Source: Arthrobacter ramosus (lineage in GTDB: Bacteria > Actinomycetota > Actinomycetes > Actinomycetales > Micrococcaceae). From it: a stretch of DNA of 64,000 bases. The position numbers and the translations under genes are program-made. Location: the NCBI RefSeq assembly GCF_039535095.1, contig NZ_BAAAWN010000001.1, positions 1,736,001 to 1,800,000 on the forward strand, read 5' to 3'. Within the stretch, counting starts at the first letter, position 1. Every line of letters starts with the position of its first letter. The notes under the pieces were generated by a model, which was not told where the DNA came from, ran no database searches, and worked only from the letters and a program-made list of their open reading frames with translations. Shown here piece by piece: positions 45,885-54,762 of the stretch.

Positions 45885-46537
45885 GCTCCCATCCGATGGC
45901 GGGACAGATCTACCGGACCGCTGTCCGCAAGATCCACGGAGGCCCTGCGGGAACTGCCCCGCAGGGCGACGTCGAGTTCGAGCTCCTGCTTTTCGAGATG
46001 TCCGTGGCCCTGCCCGAGCCCCGCCCACTCGTATCCATTCACTTGCAAGACCGCTTCACTCTGCGGCCAGGGTCCCATGACAAGGAGGACGGAACTCCGC
46101 TCCCGGAGCCTGGCTCCCAAGCGGGCAGCCTCGGCGGGTGCGACTCTTTCCGGAGCACGCGCAAGCACCACCGAGAGCACGTCCGCCATGGCGGCGATCA
46201 CCTGCGTCCAGCTGGTCCCGGGGTCAGGCACCAGCACCAGCCGGTCGAGAGCAATGCCGAAACCTGCTGCCGCCTCGATCCCGAAGTCAGGCAGCCCTGC
46301 TACCCCGCACCATGAGCCATTGCGTGACGGGCCGGCCAACAAGGCCATGGCCAGCGACATGGATCCCTGTATGGAGTACGCCGCTCCCGGGCGCAGTCCG
46401 CCCGGGAGGAGCCTGCTGAGTGAGGGGAGGACGGGCAGCGAGCGTTCGCTTCCGCGCTTGCCCTGCATGAGGTGGATCTGCGCCTGCAAGTCATCGCGCA
46501 GCGAAGCCGGCGAAGCGGAAGACAGGCGAGATGACAT
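45881..46537 (-). CDS. ImuA'-like RecA-fold mutasome protein
   Basis: A 218-residue RecA-related protein at the head of the imuB-dnaE2 operon. LPVLPSLSRLLPGGLRPGAAYSIQGSMSLAMALLAG corresponds to the RecA core start, but the Walker A pattern GxxxxGK(S/T) is degenerate, as reported for ImuA' of mycobacteria. The second part (LDRLVLVPDPGTSWTQVIAAMADVLSVVL) keeps the fold. It overlaps imuB and carries an SOS box ten bases upstream of its start codon. Confidence 0.85.
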   Translation of the reverse strand: MSSRLSSASPASLRDDLQAQIHLMQGKRGSERSLPVLPSLSRLLPGGLRPGAAYSIQGSMSLAMALLAGPSRNGSWCGVAGLPDFGIEAAAGFGIALDRLVLVPDPGTSWTQVIAAMADVLSVVLARAPERVAPAEAARLGARLRERSSVLLVMGPWPQSEAVLQVNGYEWAGLGQGHGHLEKQELELDVALRGSSRRASVDLADSGPVDLSRHRMGA

Positions 46538-46547
46538 ACTTCAATTT

Positions 46548-46563
46548 TCGAACATATATTCGA
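46548..46563. promoter_or_regulatory. LexA (SOS) box upstream of imuA'-imuB-dnaE2
   Basis: TCGAACATATATTCGA matches the actinobacterial SOS consensus TCGAAC-N4-GTTCGA at 15 of 16 fixed or spacer positions, with one change in the second arm. It lies just before the imuA' start. Repression by LexA and DNA-damage induction follow from the motif. Confidence 0.9.
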
Positions 46564-46605
46564 ATGAGTCAATTGCTCGGGATCCCGCTTCGAGGGTTGA
46601 CATCC

Positions 46606-48438
46606 TCAACGATCTACTGTTTTTGACGCGGGTTCCCGGTTCCGGGCGCGTGGTTCCGGGCCGGCGCTGGCAGTGTCAGCGGCGAAACTGGTCGGTTGTT
46701 GAGGGCTACGTTCCCCTTGTTCCCGCGACCATGTCACGCTCGACAATGAAACAGCAAGGATCGAGGCGAGGATCAACGCCGACGCCGGGGCGGCAACGGC
46801 CCAAGGGGCACGCTCCACGTAGTTGATTCCCTCAGCGAGGATGAGGCCCCACTCGGGCGACGGCTGATGAGGGCCGAGGCCGAGGAACCCCAGGGCAGCC
46901 AAGGCAAGCGCGATCCCCGGTATCCGGAGCATCGAATGCCTGAACACCGGGCCAAGGATGGCCGGGAGGATATAGCGCCAGAGGATGCGGACCCGCCCTA
47001 CGCCCAGGATCGGAAGGATCTTCACATGGGGTTGGGCCCTCGCCTCCTGCGCCAAGGCCGCGGTGTGGGCGGCCAGGGGTGCCCAACTGACCAGGGTGAC
47101 AGCTATCGTCGCACCTTCGGCCGAGGGCCCGGTCATCACGGCAACGATCAGGCCGGCCAGGATAGGCGGAGCGGCGTTGGCTACTTCAAGGGGACCGGTC
47201 GCCGCGAGCGGGAAGAGCCCGACGACGATCCCGATCACAAGGCAAGCCAGCACTACGAGCAAAGCAGTTCCCAGCGTGGACACGGCACCGTGCCCCACCC
47301 GGGCAAGGAGGTCCCGCCCGCTGGCATCGGCCCCGAAAGGCAGCTCGAAGCCCGGGCCGGCAAGCCGCGGATGGCTCGAGGTGAATGGATCGCGAAGCAA
47401 GCCCGCGACGACGATGAGCAGCAACGCTCCCGCCGCAACGAGCGGAACGGCGGCATCCCGCCGTCGTGATCTTCCCGGCGAGTCCGGAACCGGAACTGTC
47501 CCCGAGCGCAGCGCCGCTCCCAACAAAAGATATCTGGCCGCGGCGCTGAGGGAACCTGCCGCGACGGCCAGCATGAGAAGGGCCAGTACTCCTGCCTGCA
47601 GCGCGGGGATGTCCTGGGCGCTCGCCGCGCCCAGGACCGCGCGGCCCAAACCGGGAATCGCGAAGACCTTCTCAACGGCAACCGCCCCGCCGGTGAGGCC
47701 AATGAGGACAAGCCCGATCTGGCTCGTCACCGTTGGCAGGGCCCGGCGGAGCACCGCCGCGGTGAGCCTGGCGCGGCTGGCTCCGGCCATGGCCCAGGTA
47801 CCCACCCATTTTTCGGCGAACGCCAGGTTGATGGCGTCGGAAAGCAGCCGCCCGATGAGCCCGCCGGCGGGCAGGCCGAGGGAGAGGGCCGGCAACACCG
47901 CGTGGTCCATGCCCTGCCAGCCGTACGGCGGGAACCAGCCCAGCCACACCGCACCGACGACGAGGAGCATCGCCGCCAGGAGGAACTCGGGGAGCGCAGT
48001 CATGGCCGCAGCCACGACGCCGGAACCCCGGCCCGGGTTCCCGGCCAGCCCGCGCACCACGGAAGGAACGCACAGCGCCGCGGCCACCGCCGTTGCAACG
48101 GCCACCGCGCAGGCCATCAGGGTGACGGAGACTCCGAGGGTTTCCACAGTGCCGGGGCCAACAGGCGTGTTCGTAATCCAGGAATTTCCCATGTCCCCGC
48201 GCAAAAGGCCTCCGGCCCAGTCGAGGAAGATGTGCAGCGGCCCTCGATCGAGTCCGAGCTCCGCGCGGATCATGCCCAGCGTTTCATCAGTTGCTTCCCG
48301 GTCGGCGTACCGGGCCCGCAGGATGGTGTACTCCGGGCTTTGTCCCGAAAGCCACGGCAAGAGCCCGATCAGCACAACTATGGCGAAGAGTGCCACGGCC
48401 CGGGAAACCGCGGTTTTGATGAACGCCGGGCCCCGCAT
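46606..48438 (-). CDS. ABC transporter permease, DppB-DppC fusion
   Basis: One uninterrupted frame of 610 residues contains both permeases of a peptide/nickel-type importer. The first half (about 1-320) is DppB-like (LGLDRGPLHIFLDW, GDMGNSWITNTPV, VEKVFAIPGLGRAVLGA). The second (about 335-600) is DppC-like (HPRLAGPGFELPFGADASGRDLLARVGHG, RYILPAILGPVFRHSMLRIPG), each with five to six membrane segments. Normally these are separate subunits. It overlaps the binding-protein gene by one base and is last in the operon. The cargo (oligopeptide, metal chelate or nickel) is not decided by sequence. Confidence 0.88.
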   Translation of the reverse strand: MRGPAFIKTAVSRAVALFAIVVLIGLLPWLSGQSPEYTILRARYADREATDETLGMIRAELGLDRGPLHIFLDWAGGLLRGDMGNSWITNTPVGPGTVETLGVSVTLMACAVAVATAVAAALCVPSVVRGLAGNPGRGSGVVAAAMTALPEFLLAAMLLVVGAVWLGWFPPYGWQGMDHAVLPALSLGLPAGGLIGRLLSDAINLAFAEKWVGTWAMAGASRARLTAAVLRRALPTVTSQIGLVLIGLTGGAVAVEKVFAIPGLGRAVLGAASAQDIPALQAGVLALLMLAVAAGSLSAAARYLLLGAALRSGTVPVPDSPGRSRRRDAAVPLVAAGALLLIVVAGLLRDPFTSSHPRLAGPGFELPFGADASGRDLLARVGHGAVSTLGTALLVVLACLVIGIVVGLFPLAATGPLEVANAAPPILAGLIVAVMTGPSAEGATIAVTLVSWAPLAAHTAALAQEARAQPHVKILPILGVGRVRILWRYILPAILGPVFRHSMLRIPGIALALAALGFLGLGPHQPSPEWGLILAEGINYVERAPWAVAAPASALILASILAVSLSSVTWSREQGERSPQQPTSFAADTASAGPEPRARNREPASKTVDR

Positions 48439-49964
48439 CAGCCGGCGATCCCTGTCTTGCTGGTGATCAGGGCGCGCTCGCGGGGATCACGTTCGACGTT
48501 GCGGATCCTGGCTGATTCGCCTTGGATAACGCGTTCGTGCAGCAGCGGCACGGCCGCATCCTTCGAGAGGATCAGCGCCTCGGCGGCGGCAATTGCCGCC
48601 CGGCGCTCCGGGCCTGCCGGAATGGCTGCGGCCTTGCTCAGTGCTGCGTCCACCTCTGCATCGCAGAACTGGGAGATGTTGAAGGAGCCTTTGCAGGAGA
48701 AGTCGCTGAACATGTAGGCGACGGGGTCGCCGGAGTCGAGGACCGTGGCCCGGGACAGGATGAAGGCATCGAATTTGCCGGCCAGGGCGTCTGCCTCGAT
48801 GTGCTGGTACTCACGGACTTCCTGCTCCACGATGAAGCCGGCGGCTTCGAGCTGCTGCTCAAGCTGCACGGCGACCTCGGGCAGTTCGGCCCGGTCCGTG
48901 AACGTGCCGAGTTTGATGCGGCGGCCATTGGCGGGTGCCGCTTCCGCCCGCTTCTTCAGGGTTTCGATGTATGAGGTGTTTTGCCGTTCCTTGGCCGCCC
49001 AGGGGAGAGCCGGGCCCAGAAGGCCTGCGGCGATGTCCGCGCGTCCCTCGTAGACGCGGTCAACAATGGTGGCCCGTTCGACCGAGGTGCGTGCCGCTGC
49101 CCGGACAGCAGGATCCGCGAAAGGACCCGCCTTGGTGTTCAAGTAGAGGGTATTGGTGCGGGGCATGGGGACTTCATGAATCAGGTCCGGCTTGATCTGG
49201 GCGACCTGCCCTACGGGAATGGCCTCCACGACGTCGGCAGTTCCGGTCCTCAGCGCGGCCGCGCGCGCCGCACCGTCGGGAACGTATTGGACGTCGACGC
49301 CGCCGCTCGCCGCCTTCTCGCCCCAATAGTCAGCGAAGCGGTTGAGTGTTGCCGAGCTGGTGCCGTCCGCAGACGCAAGGACATAGGGGCCCGTTCCGGC
49401 GTTGATGGGGCTCACGACCCCGCCGGGCTTGTAGGCGGACGCGGCAAGGATGGAAAGCTGCGGGCTGGAAAGCCGCTGCGGAACCAGAGGGTCGTCCGTT
49501 TGGGTGGTCACGACGACGGCGTTCCCGCCGTCCGTGCGGACGCTCAGCTGGACGCCGTCGAGGATCCGCGGCTTGGGCTTTGCGTTGGACGCCGCCGTCA
49601 ACGATGCCGCCACTTGCTCGGCCGTTAGAGGCGTCCCGTCATGGAATTTCACGCCTGCGCGGAGTTCGAAGCGCCAGTTCTTGCTGTCCAGTTGCTTCCA
49701 GGCTGTCGAAAGCGATGGCTGGGCATCGCCGAGGGCATCGAGGACAACCAGTGTCTCGGCGGTCTTCCAGCGTGAGAGTTTGAAGGCGTCGTCGCTCAGC
49801 GGAGTAAGTCCTGAACGGGGCGGCTGCAACATGGCTACTTTGATTCGGGAGTCGGTACTGCTGGCCGATGATGCGTTGCCTTGGGCGAAGCAAGCGCTGA
49901 GTGCGGCGGCCATTGCGGAGGAGAGGAGTATCGCGGCAAGTGCTTTTGGACGTGGAATAGCCAT
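48438..49964 (-). CDS. ABC transporter substrate-binding lipoprotein, family 5
   Basis: Extracytoplasmic solute-binding protein of the peptide/nickel/opine class, 508 residues. The signal peptide has the lipobox LSAC with Cys25 as lipid anchor. WKQLDSKNWRFELRAGVKFHDGTPLTAEQVAAS is the SBP_bac_5 signature and GTGPYVLAS follows. It lies between the MFS exporter and the fused permease in the operon. The family binds peptides, nickel, or metal-opine complexes; no residue pattern here settles which. Confidence 0.9.
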   Translation of the reverse strand: MAIPRPKALAAILLSSAMAAALSACFAQGNASSASSTDSRIKVAMLQPPRSGLTPLSDDAFKLSRWKTAETLVVLDALGDAQPSLSTAWKQLDSKNWRFELRAGVKFHDGTPLTAEQVAASLTAASNAKPKPRILDGVQLSVRTDGGNAVVVTTQTDDPLVPQRLSSPQLSILAASAYKPGGVVSPINAGTGPYVLASADGTSSATLNRFADYWGEKAASGGVDVQYVPDGAARAAALRTGTADVVEAIPVGQVAQIKPDLIHEVPMPRTNTLYLNTKAGPFADPAVRAAARTSVERATIVDRVYEGRADIAAGLLGPALPWAAKERQNTSYIETLKKRAEAAPANGRRIKLGTFTDRAELPEVAVQLEQQLEAAGFIVEQEVREYQHIEADALAGKFDAFILSRATVLDSGDPVAYMFSDFSCKGSFNISQFCDAEVDAALSKAAAIPAGPERRAAIAAAEALILSKDAAVPLLHERVIQGESARIRNVERDPRERALITSKTGIAG

Positions 49965-49992
49965 GGATGGGTGCCTGTCTTTCGTCGGTGTG

Positions 49993-50028
49993 AATGGATT
50001 AGACGGGGTGAGTGGATTAGACGGGGTG
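49993..50028. repeat. 18-bp tandem duplication over the MFS stop codon
   Basis: AATGGATTAGACGGGGTG is followed by AGTGGATTAGACGGGGTG. On the minus strand the proximal copy holds the stop TAA of the MFS gene; the distal copy preserves a second in-frame stop. Confidence 0.88.
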
Positions 50029-51288
50029 GAGTTGCTGCGGGTGCGGAGCCGGGACGGGTGTCGGAAGGAAACGGTGAATGAGTGTCGCGGAGGTTATTGC
50101 GAAGATTGCCGACACCAGCCACGGAGAGGCCGCGGTCAGGGAGGGTGTGGTGGCCTGTTCGTAGAGGGGAGCAAGGACAACATTGCCGAGAAGAACCATC
50201 GTTCCGCTGCAGCTCGCGAGCAGGCCGTAGTAGGCGCCGGTGGGGCGTCCTGAGGCAAAATCGAGGACCAGATCCATGGCAACGGGTGCCACGCACATGT
50301 GCCCGACGGCGAGCGCGGTGACCAGCAGGAACGCCGGCAGCGCAGGGAATGCGGCGGGCGGGGGGAATGTGGCCATCGCTGCGATGGCCACGAAACCCAG
50401 GGCCTGGACGACAAAGCCGGCGGCGAGCGCGACGCCCGGCCCCTTCCGTTTCATGAGCTTGGCGATCGGCCACTGCAGGGTGATGGTCAAAACGGATGCG
50501 CAGGCAAAGATCGCCGAAAGCGCACCCAAACCCGTATCGCTTCGTTCCAGCTCGATGGGTAGCCCGAAGTAGAGCTGGTTATAGGCAAAGAGGTTGACGC
50601 TATAGAAAGCCGCGAATGCCACGAAGCGCTTTTCCTTGAGGCAGGACCAAGCGTCCGACGGCGGTGCGGCCGCCGGGTGCCCGGCGGACGTTTTGACGGC
50701 GCTCGCCTTTGTCGTTGGAAGGAAGGCGTTGAAGACCACGGCCATCACGGCAAAGACGCCCGCCCCGACGAGCAGGGCTGTGTCGAAGCCGGTCTGAAGC
50801 AGGATGGATCCGAGCAGAGGACCTGCTACGGCCCCGACTTCTCCGAAAATGACCAGCAGCGCAAAAAGAGTGGTTTTGTGGGGCTGGAAGGCGGCGCGTC
50901 GTTCTTCGGCCGCACCCACAAGGCTCTCCAAAGAGGGCGAGAAGAGGGCGCCACCCACCCCTGTGATGACGGCTCCCAAAAGGAAAAGGGGGAAGTCCGA
51001 GGCCCAGAGCAACAGAAGGTACCCGGAAATCCTGGCCAGGCATCCCGCGATCATTACAGGCCGGGCTCCCCAACGATCCGCGGCTGTACCGCCCACGAGG
51101 AACAATCCTTGCTGGGCGAAAGTACGGGCGCCGAGGACGATTCCCACCGCCATTGCACCCATGCCAAAGTCCTCGCGCATCGAAACCGCCAAGAAGGGGA
51201 CTACTGAATAGAAGCCAAGGTTGAAGATGAGCTGGCTGGCCAGCAGGAGCCGGGGCGAGGGCTCCGCGCGTCCGTTCACATCTTTCAC
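50017..51288 (-). CDS. MFS transporter, MdtH-like
   Basis: A 423-residue major facilitator protein with twelve predicted membrane segments. The N-terminal region (GFYSVVPFLAVSMREDFGMGAMAVGIVLGARTFAQQG, GGTAADRWGARPVMIAG) closely resembles MdtH-type exporters and carries the DRxG motif A between helices 2 and 3. It sits inside an ABC import operon, 31 bases after the ATPase gene. An exporter within a family-5 ABC importer operon recalls metallophore systems such as cnt, but no synthase genes are present, so the link is speculative. Confidence 0.88.
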   Translation of the reverse strand: MKDVNGRAEPSPRLLLASQLIFNLGFYSVVPFLAVSMREDFGMGAMAVGIVLGARTFAQQGLFLVGGTAADRWGARPVMIAGCLARISGYLLLLWASDFPLFLLGAVITGVGGALFSPSLESLVGAAEERRAAFQPHKTTLFALLVIFGEVGAVAGPLLGSILLQTGFDTALLVGAGVFAVMAVVFNAFLPTTKASAVKTSAGHPAAAPPSDAWSCLKEKRFVAFAAFYSVNLFAYNQLYFGLPIELERSDTGLGALSAIFACASVLTITLQWPIAKLMKRKGPGVALAAGFVVQALGFVAIAAMATFPPPAAFPALPAFLLVTALAVGHMCVAPVAMDLVLDFASGRPTGAYYGLLASCSGTMVLLGNVVLAPLYEQATTPSLTAASPWLVSAIFAITSATLIHRFLPTPVPAPHPQQLHPV

Positions 51289-51319
51289 GGCTTGTCCCTG
51301 TCGGTTTCCTTGTACCGGC

Positions 51320-52090
51320 TCAGCCGGGGATGGAGGTTACGAGCTCCTTGGCTTCGCGGGTCTGTGGTTTGGCGTACACGGCCGCGGTGGCTCCTTGTTC
51401 CACGACGCGTCCCCCGGAGAGGACCAGGGTCTGGGAGCACAGGCGGGCGACGGCGGCCAGGTCGTGCGAGACAAACAGGATCCCGAGGCCGTCCCGATGG
51501 ACCAATTGCTCCATGAGGTCCAAGACCGTGTTCCTTAGGGGAAGATCGAGCCCGCTGACCGGCTCATCTGCCAGGAGGATGCTCGGCGCGGGGACCAGTG
51601 CCCGTGCAATGGCCACGCGTTGGTTTTGCCCACCGGAGAGTTCGCCGGGCCGACGCCTGAGCATGCCCCGATCGAGATCGACCCGTTGCAAGGCGTCCAT
51701 GATCATCCCGCGGTGGTCTCCGTCTATGCGCAATTGCCTCAGGGGTTCAAGGAGAAGGCGCTCCACGTTCATGCCTGGGTCAAGGCTCGCCGCCGGATTC
51801 TGCGGGATGTATTGCACCGCGCGGCGGTACCGCCTCAACGACGAGGCCGGGCCGGGCACAACCGGGGTGTCGTTGAACGTGACGGTTCCGGCATTCGGCT
51901 TCTCCAAAGCGAGCAAGATCCGCAGCAGCGTCGATTTTCCGGCGCCCGAGCCACCCACCAGGCCGATGGTGTCTCCTGTGGCAATGCTGAGGGACACGTC
52001 CTGCAATACGGGCCGGGCTGGCCGTTGCTTCAGGAACCCCCTGCCTGGGTAGCTGAGTCCCAGATTATCGGCGCTCAATATTGCATTCAT
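51320..52090 (-). CDS. ABC transporter ATP-binding protein, DppF-like
   Basis: ATPase of the peptide/nickel importer class, 256 residues. Walker A is GGSGAGKST (46-54), the signature is LSGGQNQRVAIARAL, Walker B is ILLADEPVSGLD and the H-loop is SHDLAAVARL. It is shorter than typical DppF (about 320), lacking the C-terminal oligopeptide-specific extension. It overlaps the upstream ATPase gene as ATGA. The two ATPases serve the fused permease. Confidence 0.93.
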   Translation of the reverse strand: MNAILSADNLGLSYPGRGFLKQRPARPVLQDVSLSIATGDTIGLVGGSGAGKSTLLRILLALEKPNAGTVTFNDTPVVPGPASSLRRYRRAVQYIPQNPAASLDPGMNVERLLLEPLRQLRIDGDHRGMIMDALQRVDLDRGMLRRRPGELSGGQNQRVAIARALVPAPSILLADEPVSGLDLPLRNTVLDLMEQLVHRDGLGILFVSHDLAAVARLCSQTLVLSGGRVVEQGATAAVYAKPQTREAKELVTSIPG

Positions 52091-52899
52091 GCCGTGGCTT
52101 CCCGGCGAAGGGAATCAAAACCGACATAGGCGGCTTCCACCAGCTGCTTCGTGTACTGGTGCTTGGGCGCCTCCACGAGCGACTGCATCGATCCCCCTTC
52201 GACGATCCGGCCGGAACTTAAGACAAGGGCCTGGTGGCAAAAGGCGGCAGCGACAGCGAGGTCATGCGTAATGAACAACATCGCGCCGGCGGATCCGGAA
52301 TGCGTGGATGCGGAACGCGCCGATTCCGAATACAAGGACAAAGCCTCGAGGACCTTGGCCTGGCTGACCATGTCCAGTGCGGTTGTGGGTTCGTCCGCCA
52401 CCAAGACGGTGCTACGGCAGGCCAGGGCGAGAGCGATGCAGACCCGTTGCAGCTGACCGCCCGACAATTCGCCGCTGAAGCTTTCCATGGTCCGTTCGGC
52501 TTCCTCTATTCCCACCGACGTGAGCAGCTCGAGTGCCCGTTGCCGTGCCATGGAGGCCGAAAGGCCAACATGCCGCAGCGGGATCTCAAGCTGTTTGCCC
52601 AGGCGCGCCAAGGGATTGAGGGCGGACATCGGGTCCTGATGGATTGCGGTGATCCCCGCGCGACTGCTTCGCCTGTTGGACAACGGCACGTCCACTCCGT
52701 TGATCTCCAACCGCCCGGAAGCACTCATGGCGGCTGGAAGCTGTCCCAGGAGGGCGGCCGCGGTCAGGGATTTGCCCGAACCAGAGGCTCCGAGAAGGGC
52801 CAGTCTTTGACCCGGGTCAATAGCGAAGCTGACTCCGTCAATCAGGGCGCGTCCCCGGAGGGACACCCTCAAGTCTTGAACCAGGAGGGCAGGGTGCAT
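52087..52899 (-). CDS. ABC transporter ATP-binding protein, DppD-like
   Basis: First gene of the transport operon, 270 residues. Walker A is GASGSGKS (37-44), the signature is LSGGQLQRVCIALAL and Walker B is VLVADEPTTALD. The Q-loop HQDPMSALNPLARLGKQLEIPLRH is typical of DppD/OppD. It is truncated relative to the usual 330 residues at the C-terminal end, where DppD proteins often bind an iron-sulfur cluster. A perfect 13-bp inverted repeat lies 26 bases upstream of its start and may be the operator. Confidence 0.93.
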   Translation of the reverse strand: MHPALLVQDLRVSLRGRALIDGVSFAIDPGQRLALLGASGSGKSLTAAALLGQLPAAMSASGRLEINGVDVPLSNRRSSRAGITAIHQDPMSALNPLARLGKQLEIPLRHVGLSASMARQRALELLTSVGIEEAERTMESFSGELSGGQLQRVCIALALACRSTVLVADEPTTALDMVSQAKVLEALSLYSESARSASTHSGSAGAMLFITHDLAVAAAFCHQALVLSSGRIVEGGSMQSLVEAPKHQYTKQLVEAAYVGFDSLRREATA

Positions 52900-52924
52900 G
52901 GGGAACTCTCGGGTAGGAACGATG

Positions 52925-52953
52925 AATGAGTATTGATGCTATCAATACTCATT
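52925..52953. promoter_or_regulatory. Perfect 13-bp inverted repeat, probable operator
   Basis: AATGAGTATTGAT and ATCAATACTCATT flank GCT. The site lies between the divergent ABC operon (start 52899) and the hydrolase gene (start 52967), where it could control both. It is AT-rich against a GC-rich background. The ATGAG repeats faintly recall metalloregulator boxes, but no match to Fur, Zur, IdeR or MntR consensus is convincing. Confidence 0.8.
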
Positions 52954-52966
52954 CTCATTAATCGAA

Positions 52967-53821
52967 ATGTTGAGGCGCGTTGAGTTCCCCATGCTCTTGC
53001 CAAGTAGCTACAGCCTGCGTTTAGGGTGGGACGTGGACTTTGAACACGGCTACGCGCACAACGGTTCCCTACGGATGTATTACGAGGTTCATGGCCAACC
53101 TCGGCCGGGCCGCACGCCCTTGGCATTGATCCATGGCGGCGGGTCCACGATCGAGTCGAACTTCCGGGAGCTCATCCCGCTGTTGATCGGGACGAGGCAA
53201 GTCATCGCCGTCGAAGAGGAAGGCCATGGCCACACAGCGCCGATCGATCGACCCCTCACCGCCGAAAACTCAGCTGCTGACGTCGCGGCGGTCCTTCGTC
53301 AGCTGGACGTTCCGTTGGCGGATGTGCTCGGCTTCAGCGCCGGCGGGCACACCGCGCTCGCCTTGGCCATGGAACATCCTGCGGTGGTACGAAAGTTGAT
53401 CATCGCGTCGTCGATGGCCGCACGCGATGGCATGGTGGAAGGATTCTGGGACGGACTCCAAAACGCCACCTCCGCGGACATGCCCGAGGTTTACCGGGAG
53501 GCCGACCTCAAGCTCAATCCGGACCCACAACACCTCGAGAGACTCTTTGTCCTGGACAGCCAGCGAATGCTGACTTTTCCGGGATGGACCGACGAGCAAT
53601 TGGGCTCCATCACGGCTTCGACCCTCGTGGTGCTCGCCGACCGCGATGTGATCAAGCCCGAGCACGGGGTGCAGATGGTCCGGGCCATCCCGGGGAGCCG
53701 CCTGATGATCGTGCCGGGAAACCACGGAGACTACCTTGGGGAGCAAGCAGCCAGCGACGGCGATCTCCGGACTATGCGCGCGACGCTTCCTTTTCTCCTG
53801 CGCCACCTCGACGAAGCTTAA
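52967..53821 (+). CDS. Alpha/beta hydrolase
   Basis: An alpha/beta-fold hydrolase of 284 residues. The oxyanion region is LIHGGGST, nucleophile Ser124 lies in the elbow GFSAGGH, the acid is in LADRDVIKPEH and the histidine in PGNHGDY. A start at ATG 52991 would remove eight residues and leave more room after the 52925-52953 palindrome; neither start has a good Shine-Dalgarno. The substrate is unknown; the divergent arrangement with the ABC importer suggests it might act on the imported compound. Confidence 0.85.
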   Translation: MLRRVEFPMLLPSSYSLRLGWDVDFEHGYAHNGSLRMYYEVHGQPRPGRTPLALIHGGGSTIESNFRELIPLLIGTRQVIAVEEEGHGHTAPIDRPLTAENSAADVAAVLRQLDVPLADVLGFSAGGHTALALAMEHPAVVRKLIIASSMAARDGMVEGFWDGLQNATSADMPEVYREADLKLNPDPQHLERLFVLDSQRMLTFPGWTDEQLGSITASTLVVLADRDVIKPEHGVQMVRAIPGSRLMIVPGNHGDYLGEQAASDGDLRTMRATLPFLLRHLDEA

Positions 53822-53828
53822 GGGCCGA

Positions 53829-54674
53829 TCACGTTATTGCGGCGTGGAGAACTGCCGCGTTTTCGGCCAGCCACGCTTGGCGGCGAAGAATCTTGTCACC
53901 GACGCCTTCGTCCCACATCCGCTTCCAGCCGCCGCCCTGGGTGATCGCCCTGCGCCGCATCAAATGCCAGGAGCGCTCGGCGGCGTTCCTGGCCACGTCA
54001 ACTACTTTGGTGCGATCAACTGGACCCAGGCCATAGGCGTCCACCAGCACGGCGGCCCGGGAGGCGCCGTCGACCTGGCGCATGACGGGATCGCGGTCGG
54101 TGGCGGGCATCCAGGCGCCCCACCAGAGGAGCAAGTTCGCAACTTCTTCCGCCCGGGTTGCGGGGCGCACCAAATCGAAGTCGATCAGGGCGACGGCGGT
54201 ACCGTCGCGGAAGACGATATTCTCCGGAGTGATGTCCATGTGGGCGAGGAATGTCGCCGGTCCCGCAATCGAGGCCGGGCACCCGTGGGGATCGGCATCG
54301 TCGCCCGTGCGTCCCCAGCCGGGTATGCCAAGCGGCTGCACGGCGTCATCGTAGGCCCGCACCAAGCGCGCGACGCTGATGGCGCTCGATTCGTCGGCGA
54401 CCCAGCTTGGCCAGGGGCGGCCGGCGGTGTCCCCAGGAACGAAACTCAGGGTGTCCCTGCCGCTTTCGTCGATGCCCAGGAAGCGGGGCGCTCCCTGGAA
54501 TCCGGCCGATTGCAGGAAATCCAGGAGACGGCGGACCCGCTGCGAAGCGTCGCTTGCAGGGCGCCGCACTGTATCGCCCACCCGGACGAGCCCCTCCGTC
54601 ACGTCCCCGCCGAGTAGCGGAACGGCAGGTTCCGGCTGCCCGGGCTCGACGTACGGACGGGTATCTGTAGTCAT
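53829..54674 (-). CDS. Aminoglycoside phosphotransferase-fold kinase
   Basis: A 281-residue phosphotransferase of the APH/choline-kinase fold. HMDITPENIVF (His145, Asp147, Asn152) is the catalytic loop and ALIDFDLV (Asp165) the metal-binding motif. The start is ATG 54674 (MTTDTRPYV); the frame runs upstream without support. Such stand-alone proteins are often annotated as antibiotic kinases, but the substrate is unknown and resistance should not be assumed. It is convergent with the hydrolase gene. Confidence 0.82.
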   Translation of the reverse strand: MTTDTRPYVEPGQPEPAVPLLGGDVTEGLVRVGDTVRRPASDASQRVRRLLDFLQSAGFQGAPRFLGIDESGRDTLSFVPGDTAGRPWPSWVADESSAISVARLVRAYDDAVQPLGIPGWGRTGDDADPHGCPASIAGPATFLAHMDITPENIVFRDGTAVALIDFDLVRPATRAEEVANLLLWWGAWMPATDRDPVMRQVDGASRAAVLVDAYGLGPVDRTKVVDVARNAAERSWHLMRRRAITQGGGWKRMWDEGVGDKILRRQAWLAENAAVLHAAIT

Positions 54675-54762
54675 CGTCCGATGCTGCCACGGCCGGGTCG
54701 CTGGCGCCAGCCGGTGTGGTCCGGGCAAGCGCGCCCGTCTCCAAGCGGTAGTGTCATCTGCG

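Noticed and set aside
52925..52953. Fur, Zur or IdeR box
   Set aside because: The palindrome lacks the spacing and core bases of these consensus sites, so no metalloregulator was assigned.
53829..54674. Aminoglycoside resistance gene
   Set aside because: Only the general kinase fold is visible; nothing links it to a specific antibiotic enzyme.
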